The notes below the pieces were generated by a model. It searched no databases and was not told where the DNA came from. It was given only the letters and a program-made list of their open reading frames with translations. Position numbers and translations under genes: made by a program. Of a stretch of 11,290 nt of DNA, positions 6,498 through 11,290 are shown piece after piece; the stretch's first letter is position 1; the number at the start of each line of letters is the position of its first letter. The stretch comes from Cyanobacteria bacterium M_surface_7_m2_040. Lineage in GTDB: Bacteria > Cyanobacteriota > Cyanobacteriia > PCC-6307 > Cyanobiaceae. Location of the stretch: NCBI GenBank assembly GCA_016882555.1, contig VGPQ01000018.1:1-11290 (forward strand), given 5' to 3'.

Positions 6498-7571
6498 GTG
6501 CCCCCCGCTCGTGCGCCCCGCCCTGCCAAACGCGTCTGGATGGCACCGCTGCGGCTGGTGCTGCGCCTGCTGGTGATGGGGGTGGGGATCGGCCTGATCA
6601 CGGGCACCAGCCTGCGGCTGCTGGCGCCGCGGCTGGCCCTGGGCGCCGCCAGCCAGCCCAGGCCCCAGGAGCCTGCCCCCGGTTTCGGGCCGGCCAAGCC
6701 CCAGGCTGGTCTTGGGCTGGGCCGGTTTGAAACCGGGGGCAGGATTGCCGCGTTGTCGCAGCAATGGCAGCGGCTGGCCGCCGCACAGCAGGATCTGACC
6801 GCTTCGGGCTTTCTGCTGGTGCTGGACGACGGCCGCTTTGCCCATTTGCAGAGCGAGCTGCCGTTGCCGGCGGCCAGTTCGATCAAGACGCCGATTCTGC
6901 TGGTGGCTCTTGAAGCCTTTGATGGCGGCCAGCTGCGCTGGAGCGAACCGCTGGCGATGACCAAGGAGTTGATCGGCGGGGGCGCCGGTTGGATGGCCAG
7001 CCGCCCTGTGGGCACACGCTTCCCGCTGTTTGAGGCGGCCACCGAGATGATCCGGGTGAGCGACAACACCGCCACCAACCTGTTGATCAAGCGGTTGGGG
7101 GGCAAGCAGGCCCTCAATGCCAAGTTCACCGCCCTGGGCCTGGGGGCGACCGTGGTCAACAACTGGCTGCCGGATCTCAATGGCACCAACACCACCAGCG
7201 CCAAGGATCTGGCCCGCAGCATCGCCCTGGTCGACACCGGCGACAAGCTGGGCCCACGGGCCCGCGATCTGTTCCGCGAGATTCTCGGAACCTCCCGCAC
7301 CAACACCCTGATCCCGCTGGGACTGCTGCAGGGGCTGGGCAAGGACGCCGCCGATCCCGACAGCGAGCTGCGCAGCCTTGGCATCACCACCTACAACAAA
7401 ACTGGCGACATCGGCATCGCCTATGCCGACGCCGCGCTGGTGCAGCTGCCCACCGGCCAGCGTGCGGTGCTGGCGTTGATGGTCAAGGGACCGTTCAATG
7501 ACCCCCGCCAGGCCGATCTGATCCGGGCGATGGCCGCTGAGGTGGCCAAAACGCTTGTGGGGAGACGCTGA
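6498..7571 (+). CDS. Exported serine hydrolase, class A beta-lactamase fold, Glu166 position is Leu
   Basis: A 357-residue protein with a basic N-terminus and one hydrophobic segment (about 17-46), probably a signal anchor or signal peptide. A Pro/Gly-rich linker (50-82) follows, then a class A beta-lactamase/D-alanyl-D-alanine peptidase-like domain to the end. Active-site marks are S127-S-I-K130 (SxxK), S188-D-N (SDN), and K301-T-G (KTG). The omega-loop reads W223-L-P-D-L-N228 where class A enzymes have W-E-P-E-L-N, so the general base for deacylation (Glu166) is Leu224. Efficient beta-lactamase action is therefore unlikely; penicillin binding, or cell-wall peptide or ester hydrolysis, is more likely. 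The GTG at 6498 is 24 nt after trmJ; an ATG at 6540 is an alternative that still keeps the hydrophobic segment. The linker is encoded by a 72-nt palindrome. The stop overlaps the DUF3370 start (TGATG). Confidence 0.85.
   Translation: MPPARAPRPAKRVWMAPLRLVLRLLVMGVGIGLITGTSLRLLAPRLALGAASQPRPQEPAPGFGPAKPQAGLGLGRFETGGRIAALSQQWQRLAAAQQDLTASGFLLVLDDGRFAHLQSELPLPAASSIKTPILLVALEAFDGGQLRWSEPLAMTKELIGGGAGWMASRPVGTRFPLFEAATEMIRVSDNTATNLLIKRLGGKQALNAKFTALGLGATVVNNWLPDLNGTNTTSAKDLARSIALVDTGDKLGPRARDLFREILGTSRTNTLIPLGLLQGLGKDAADPDSELRSLGITTYNKTGDIGIAYADAALVQLPTGQRAVLALMVKGPFNDPRQADLIRAMAAEVAKTLVGRR
6672..6743. repeat. 72-nt near-perfect palindrome inside the serine hydrolase gene
   Basis: Two 33-nt arms (6672-6704 and 6711-6743) flank a 6-nt centre GCTGGT. 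The outer 15 bp are perfectly complementary (CCTGCCCCCGGTTTC with GAAACCGGGGGCAGG). Over the full arm 28 of 33 positions match; three of the five differences would be G-U pairs in RNA, leaving two mismatches. The element spans exactly 24 codons in register (residues 59-82) and encodes the Pro/Gly-rich linker between the membrane segment and the catalytic domain. No second copy was seen in the window. Confidence 0.85.
7559..7564 (+). promoter_or_regulatory. Strong ribosome binding site for the DUF3370 gene
   Basis: GGGGAG ends 6 nt before the ATG at 7571. It lies inside the last codons of the serine hydrolase gene and decides this start over the in-frame ATG at 7616. Confidence 0.65.
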
Positions 7572-9058
7572 TGGCCCTGCGCAATCTGTCCATATCCCTC
7601 GGCAGGCCTGTGTCGATGTCCTGGCTTGCCGCCCTGCTGGCACCGCTGCTGGTGCCAATCGGGCCCGCCATGGCCCAGCCGATCAAGCTTCAGCAGAGCC
7701 TGGCCCAGCCGGCCCTGGCTCAACAACCTGCCGCCCCGGCGCCCCTGCTGCGCCCCCAGGTGGTGGAGCCCCTGCCCGGATCCCTCGATGGGGTGTTGGT
7801 CGTCAACGACAACAACCCCGAGCTGATCACCACGGCCGGGATTCTGCTCTCCACCTTTGATGGCCGCGGGCGGGGAGTGCCCGATGCCCACCTCAATGTG
7901 CCTCTGGGGGGGCGCTTTGATCTGTTCAGCCACCACGTCTTTGCCGGCAAGCCGGAGACGCTCGATTCCACCCTCTGGCTGGCTGTGGTGGCCCAGCCCC
8001 GCGGCGACAAGCCCGTGACCCTGAGGCTGCTGGCCGGCGCCACGGCCCTGTCGCAATCGCTGGATCCGGCTCAGCCCGGCGCCCCGTTCCTGCCCCTGCC
8101 GACACTGATGCCCCAGGGCATGACGCCTGTTTACGCCGGTCCAGGGAGCCGGGTGGCCACCGAGCTGCTGGCCCGCCAGCGCAGCCCCGTGCTGGGCGAG
8201 CAGTGGATGCTCAAACCCGGTGAGCTCAGCACGCTGCTGGTGCTGCCGATCCCGGTGCGGGGCCTCGACCCCCTGCTCAACGGCCGCAATCTGCAGCTGC
8301 GTTTGCAGAGCGATGGCCCGCTGTCGCTCGCCACGCTGGCGGCCTTCGGGCCCAACGACCAGCCGCCGCCTCCCCAGACCTGGGCCCAGCTGCTGGATGG
8401 GCCGTTGAGCCCGCGGGAGCACAAGGCCAGCATCAAGGGGGCTCCTGGCGCGATCATCTACTCGCGGGTGAGCGGGGTGCAGAAGGGCAGTGTGTGGACG
8501 GCGCGGATCACCGATCCGGGCAAGCCCTTCCTGAGCGCCAACCGCGCTCCGCTGTCGTGGCCGATCGCTGCCCTCGAGCGCGGCACCCTGGGCACCGCCC
8601 AGGTTCAGACCGCAGAGCTGCAGGCCTATTACCCCGGCACCGCCTGGGCAGCCCACGGCAATTACGGCGTCGAGTACGACCTCAGCCTGCCGCTGCGCAA
8701 CACCGGCGCCAGTCCCCTGGCCCTGCAGCTGGCGCTGGAATCGCCGCTCAAAGGCGATCAGCCGGCGGCTGGTCTGCGTTTCCTGGCCGCACCTGGCCGC
8801 GCCGTGATGTTTCGCGGCAGCGTCGAGGTCAGCGGCCTCGATGGCAGCAGTGGACGCCCCGCCGGTCGGCAGGGGTTCCATCTGGTGCTGCGCAACGGCC
8901 AGCAGGGACCGGCTCTGGGCACGGTGACCCTGGCCCCCGGGGCCGAGCGCACCCTGCGGCTGCGGCTCATCTATCCGGCCGATGCCACCCCGCCGCAGGT
9001 GCTCAGCCTGTTGCCTGTGAAACAATCGCCTCCACAGGAACCAGCAGCCGCCCCGTGA
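7571..9058 (+). CDS. DUF3370 exported protein
   Basis: A 495-residue protein of the cyanobacterial DUF3370 family; function unknown. A signal peptide is clear: hydrophobic core about 17-33 with a likely cut after AMA (residue 35/36), so the protein is probably periplasmic or outer-envelope. A Gln/Pro/Ala-rich stretch (36-62) follows. The domain begins with [20 protein letters not shown] (64-83), then [20 protein letters not shown] and [13 protein letters not shown], which I recall as the family's conserved start. The rest is rich in beta-prone segments, with [17 protein letters not shown] late in the chain, and ends with a Pro/Ala-rich tail. It overlaps the serine hydrolase stop by 1 nt (TGATG) and has a strong ribosome binding site, so the two envelope proteins may be made together. 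The stop overlaps the chlI start by 4 nt (GTGA). Confidence 0.8.
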   Translation: MALRNLSISLGRPVSMSWLAALLAPLLVPIGPAMAQPIKLQQSLAQPALAQQPAAPAPLLRPQVVEPLPGSLDGVLVVNDNNPELITTAGILLSTFDGRGRGVPDAHLNVPLGGRFDLFSHHVFAGKPETLDSTLWLAVVAQPRGDKPVTLRLLAGATALSQSLDPAQPGAPFLPLPTLMPQGMTPVYAGPGSRVATELLARQRSPVLGEQWMLKPGELSTLLVLPIPVRGLDPLLNGRNLQLRLQSDGPLSLATLAAFGPNDQPPPPQTWAQLLDGPLSPREHKASIKGAPGAIIYSRVSGVQKGSVWTARITDPGKPFLSANRAPLSWPIAALERGTLGTAQVQTAELQAYYPGTAWAAHGNYGVEYDLSLPLRNTGASPLALQLALESPLKGDQPAAGLRFLAAPGRAVMFRGSVEVSGLDGSSGRPAGRQGFHLVLRNGQQGPALGTVTLAPGAERTLRLRLIYPADATPPQVLSLLPVKQSPPQEPAAAP

Positions 9059-10143
9059 GTTCAGCCCGCCAGCGCAGGGTCTTTCCCTTCACTGCCATCG
9101 TTGGGCAGGAGGAGATGAAGCTGGCCCTGCTGCTCAACGTGATCGATCCCCGCATCGGCGGGGTGATGATCATGGGCGACCGCGGCACGGGCAAAAGCAC
9201 CACGATCCGCGCCCTGGCTGACCTGCTGCCCGAGATCGAGGTGGTCGCCGGAGACCCCTACAACAGCTCTCCGAGCGATCCCGACCTGCAGAGCGCCGAG
9301 GTGCGCGAGCGTTTGGGCCGCGGCGAGCCGCTGCCGGTCGAGCCCCGCCAGGTGCCGATGGTGGACCTGCCCCTGGGCGCCACCGAAGACCGCCTCTGCG
9401 GCACCATCGACATCGAAAAGGCCCTCAGCGAGGGCGTGCGCGCCTTTGAGCCGGGCCTGCTGGCCAAGGCCAACCGGGGCCTGCTGTATGTCGACGAGGT
9501 CAACCTGCTCGACGACCACCTGGTCGATGTGCTGCTCGACTCGGCCGCCTCGGGCTGGAACACGGTCGAGCGCGAAGGTGTGAGCGTGCGCCACCCGGCC
9601 CGCTTTGTGCTGATCGGCTCCGGCAACCCCGAAGAGGGCGAGCTCAGGCCCCAGTTGCTTGATCGCTTCGGCATGAGCGTTGAGGTGCGCACCGTGCGCG
9701 ACCCCGAGCTCAGGGTGCAGGTGGTGGATCAGCGCACCGCCTTCGACAACGATCCCGACGGCTTCAACACCGCCGTACAGACCACCCAGGACGCCCTGCA
9801 GGCCCGCGTGGTCGAAGCCCAGCAGCGCCTGCCCCAGGTGCAGATCGACGACGACCTGCGCATCCGCATCAGCGCCATCTGCGGTGAACTCGATGTTGAC
9901 GGCCTGCGCGGCGACATCGTCACCAACCGCGCCGCCAGGGCCTTGGCTGCGTTCGAGGGCCGCACCGAGGTCAGCGAAGACGACGTGGCCCGCGTGGTGG
10001 CCTGCTGCCTGCGCCACCGCCTGCGCAAGGATCCGCTCGAGCAGATCGATTCGGGCGACCGGGTGGTCAAGGTGTTCTGCAAGGTGTTCGAGCGCCCCGA
10101 GGGCAGCGACCGCAGCGCCTTTGAGCTGGCTCTGGCCGCCTGA
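9055..10143 (+). CDS. chlI: Magnesium chelatase ATPase subunit I (ChlI)
   Basis: A 362-residue AAA+ ATPase. With ChlD it forms the ring that drives ChlH to insert Mg2+ into protoporphyrin IX, the first step committed to chlorophyll. Visible are the N-terminal [19 protein letters not shown], Walker [10 protein letters not shown] (41-49), the ChlI-specific insert with [13 protein letters not shown] (68-80) and [22 protein letters not shown], Walker B LLYVDE (143-148), sensor 1 [20 protein letters not shown] (187-206) with the likely arginine finger region, and the sensor 2 region [15 protein letters not shown] (282-296). Length is normal. The GTG at 9055 overlaps the DUF3370 stop by 4 nt; an AGGAA lies 14 nt upstream, too far to be a good site, so translation probably depends on coupling. 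The open frame runs on upstream, but that part is shadow of DUF3370. Confidence 0.96.
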   Translation: MSSARQRRVFPFTAIVGQEEMKLALLLNVIDPRIGGVMIMGDRGTGKSTTIRALADLLPEIEVVAGDPYNSSPSDPDLQSAEVRERLGRGEPLPVEPRQVPMVDLPLGATEDRLCGTIDIEKALSEGVRAFEPGLLAKANRGLLYVDEVNLLDDHLVDVLLDSAASGWNTVEREGVSVRHPARFVLIGSGNPEEGELRPQLLDRFGMSVEVRTVRDPELRVQVVDQRTAFDNDPDGFNTAVQTTQDALQARVVEAQQRLPQVQIDDDLRIRISAICGELDVDGLRGDIVTNRAARALAAFEGRTEVSEDDVARVVACCLRHRLRKDPLEQIDSGDRVVKVFCKVFERPEGSDRSAFELALAA

Positions 10144-10175
10144 TGCAGGGCCGCCTGCTGGCCTGGGCCTGGTGA
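10143..10175 (+). CDS. Possible 10-codon linker ORF between chlI and ruvC
   Basis: The peptide [10 protein letters not shown] is encoded by an ATG that overlaps the chlI stop by one base (TGATG), and its TGA overlaps the ruvC GTG start (GTGA). It exactly bridges the two genes and could hand reinitiating ribosomes from one to the other. No ribosome binding site is seen for it or for ruvC. At ten codons, chance is a serious alternative. Confidence 0.25.
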   Translation: MQGRLLAWAW

Positions 10176-10636
10176 GGATCCTCGGCATCGACCCCGGTCT
10201 GGCCCGCGTGGGCTACGGCGTGATCGAGGTGGCCGGCCGCCAGCAGCAGCTGCTCGATTGCGGCATCATCCGCACCGACGCCGGCCGCAGCGAGGGCGAC
10301 CGCATGGTCGAGATCGCCCGTGACCTGCGCCAGCTGCTGCGCACCTGGCGGCCCGAGCTGGCGGCGGTGGAGAAGTTCTTCTTTTACCGCTCCAGCACCA
10401 CCATCGCCGTGGTGCAGGCCCGCGGTGTGGTGATGATGACCCTGGCCCGCTTCAGGGTGCCGGTGGTGGAGTTTCCGCCGATGCAGATCAAGCTCGCCCT
10501 GGCCGGTTCGGGCCATGCCCGCAAGGACGAGGTGCTCGATGCGGTGATGCGCGAGCTTGGGCTCGATGAGCCGCCCCGGCCCGATGATGCGGCCGATGCC
10601 CTGGCGGTGGCGCTCACCGGATGGTTTCAGCGGTGA
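10172..10636 (+). CDS. ruvC: Holliday junction endonuclease RuvC
   Basis: A 154-residue RNase H-fold nuclease that cuts Holliday junctions with RuvAB in recombination repair. The start [16 protein letters not shown] gives Asp7 of the acidic site. Glu67 in [11 protein letters not shown], and Asp139 and Asp142 in [12 protein letters not shown], complete it, matching the D-E-D-D pattern of the family. The basic DNA-contact loop [14 protein letters not shown] (73-86) is also present. The GTG at 10172 gives the canonical N-terminus; it lies 28 nt after the chlI stop with the 10-codon ORF between. The 3' end overlaps the next gene by 4 or 16 nt, depending on that gene's start. Confidence 0.96.
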   Translation: MRILGIDPGLARVGYGVIEVAGRQQQLLDCGIIRTDAGRSEGDRMVEIARDLRQLLRTWRPELAAVEKFFFYRSSTTIAVVQARGVVMMTLARFRVPVVEFPPMQIKLALAGSGHARKDEVLDAVMRELGLDEPPRPDDAADALAVALTGWFQR

Positions 10637-11184
10637 AGCCGGAGCTGCGTCGCCACTACCGCCGCTTGCGGCGTGAGCACGCTGTTGGCCTCCAGCAGCA
10701 CCTCGACAGCTCCTTGGCTGGTTGGTTGGCGTCGCTCAACCCAGGCCAGCCTGGCCAGCACATCGGCCTGTTCTGGCCGCTTGCGGGGGAGCCCGATCTC
10801 AGGGCGGCGCTGGGGCCGCTGGCTAGTCCCAGGGCCTTGCCGGTGGTGGAGGCCGATCGCTTGCGCTACCGCCCCTGGCCCCCGGGACTGGCGTTGGTGC
10901 CCGATGACTGCGGTATCCCCGCGCCGCCCGTCTCGCTGGGCGAGCTTCAGCCGGTTCAACTGGCGCTGCTGCTGCTGCCGGCCCTGGCTGTGGATCGCTG
11001 CGGGGTGCGCCTGGGGTCCGGTGGTGGGTGGTACGACCGCTTGCGCAGCGATCCCGCCTGGCGCGCCATTCCAGCGCTGACGGTGCTTCCAGCGGCCTGC
11101 GTGGTGGATCGCCTGCCCGCCGATCCCTGGGACATCCCCGTGGATGGCTGGATCGATGAAGGGGGTTGCCACTGGTTGGCTTGA
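10621..11184 (+). CDS. 5-formyltetrahydrofolate cyclo-ligase family protein
   Basis: A 187-residue protein of the 5-FTHF cyclo-ligase (MTHFS) family, which uses ATP to turn 5-formyltetrahydrofolate into 5,10-methenyltetrahydrofolate and so returns it to the one-carbon pool. The basic start [15 protein letters not shown] (6-20) matches the family's N-terminal motif, [14 protein letters not shown] (47-60) is the usual substrate-side segment, and [24 protein letters not shown] (117-140) is the nucleotide-binding signature; here AVD and WYDR replace the more common AFD and YYDR. The end [18 protein letters not shown] is also typical. The ATG at 10621 overlaps ruvC by 16 nt. A GTG at 10633 would give a 4-nt GTGA overlap, the arrangement used by several neighbours, and removes only four residues. 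It closes the long gene run. Confidence 0.88.
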   Translation: MVSAVKPELRRHYRRLRREHAVGLQQHLDSSLAGWLASLNPGQPGQHIGLFWPLAGEPDLRAALGPLASPRALPVVEADRLRYRPWPPGLALVPDDCGIPAPPVSLGELQPVQLALLLLPALAVDRCGVRLGSGGGWYDRLRSDPAWRAIPALTVLPAACVVDRLPADPWDIPVDGWIDEGGCHWLA

Positions 11185-11209
11185 GGCTTGTGGGCTGCAG
11201 GATCAGCGC

Positions 11210-11225
11210 CGGTTTTGACAAACCG
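11210..11225. repeat. Short inverted repeat after the last gene
   Basis: CGGTTT (11210-11215) and AAACCG (11220-11225) form a perfect 6-bp stem with a TGAC loop, 26 nt after the cyclo-ligase stop. It contains a consensus -35 hexamer TTGACA (11215-11220), but no good -10 lies 16-18 bp further on. It could be part of a terminator or an operator; weak. Confidence 0.3.
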
Positions 11226-11232
11226 TTCACAC

Positions 11233-11250
11233 GCCCCGCCGCCCCGGGGC
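11233..11250. terminator. GC-rich hairpin, possible weak terminator at the end of the gene run
   Basis: GCCCCG (11233-11238) pairs perfectly with CGGGGC (11245-11250) across a 6-nt loop. It is followed by TGATTTG rather than a run of T on the plus strand, so termination would be weak or factor-assisted. It lies 48 nt after the last stop codon, and no coding sequence was identified from 11185 to the window end. Confidence 0.35.
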
Positions 11251-11290
11251 TGATTTGCCAGGATTAAACGACGTTGATAGCCAGTGCCCG

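Noticed and set aside
7421..9025. 534-codon open frame on the minus strand opposite the serine hydrolase and DUF3370 genes
   Set aside because: Gln/Gly/His/Ala/Arg-rich low-complexity translation with no recognisable domain; it is the usual shadow of high-GC third positions opposite a real gene.
8494..9054. Upstream in-frame extension of chlI into DUF3370
   Set aside because: The translation is Arg/Pro/Ser-rich shadow sequence; ChlI homology begins at the GTG at 9055.
9061..10188. 375-codon open frame on the minus strand opposite chlI
   Set aside because: No domain, and ChlI on the plus strand is unambiguous over the whole span.
11215..11220. Consensus -35 hexamer TTGACA near the right end
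   Set aside because: No acceptable -10 at 16-18 bp; the only A/T-rich stretch (TGATTT, ATTAAA) is 30 bp or more away.
11264..11290. Possible 3' end of a minus-strand gene (codons reading RALAINVV then stop)
   Set aside because: Only eight codons are visible at the window edge and no family can be recognised; it would need the sequence to the right.
1..11290. Mobile elements, CRISPR arrays, toxin-antitoxin or defence genes, tRNA or rRNA genes
   Set aside because: Looked for on both strands; no transposase, integrase, spaced repeat array, cloverleaf or rRNA motif was seen. All sizeable genes are conserved cyanobacterial chromosome genes.

Overview
The window is a compact, high-GC cyanobacterial chromosome segment. 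It most likely comes from a Cyanobium or freshwater/coastal Synechococcus-type picocyanobacterium. The gene content points there: a cytochrome b6f subunit (petG), cytochrome cM (cytM), magnesium chelatase subunit I (chlI), a CAAD/CurT-type thylakoid protein, GuaB3, a DUF3370 exported protein and an HcyBio (DUF39) protein. No phage, transposon, CRISPR, rRNA or tRNA signature was seen. The genus is inferred from gene content and base composition only.

Left part (1-2508): the 3' end of an HcyBio/DUF39 homocysteine-biosynthesis-type gene, a small two-helix CAAD membrane protein, and guaB3 (IMP dehydrogenase family), closed by a short GC hairpin plus T-run terminator. The roughly 290-bp gap that follows is the only sizeable non-coding stretch. 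It holds a 12-bp-spaced CAGCTC repeat, alternative GTTGC inverted repeats, a perfect 12-bp palindrome and an extended -10-like box just before trxA.

Middle (2509-5241): trxA, a LOG-family (TIGR00730-type) protein, hisH and rsmD run in one direction with overlapping ends and are probably co-transcribed. The tiny petG gene lies on the opposite strand; its 3' end overlaps the last 16 codons of rsmD tail to tail. petG and cytM are divergent and share a 75-bp gap that contains a perfect 13-bp dyad.

Right part (5317-11184): cytM, a TrmJ/TrmH-type RNA methyltransferase, an exported serine hydrolase of the class A beta-lactamase fold, a DUF3370 exported protein, chlI, ruvC and a 5-formyltetrahydrofolate cyclo-ligase. 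Six of the seven are joined by overlaps of 1-16 nt or a 10-codon linker ORF, and the seventh by a 24-nt gap. Translation coupling is likely throughout. Photosynthesis genes (cytM, chlI) are thus mixed with RNA modification, DNA repair, folate and envelope genes.

Most of the window is ordinary conserved cyanobacterial chromosome and I see no new defence or mobile system. The most unusual item is a 72-nt near-perfect palindrome (two 33-nt arms, 28 of 33 positions matching, 6-nt loop) inside and in codon register with the serine hydrolase gene. The same protein has Leu where class A beta-lactamases have the catalytic Glu166. Other points worth checking are the rsmD/petG antisense overlap, the petG/cytM dyad, the trxA upstream region and the chlI-ruvC minicistron.
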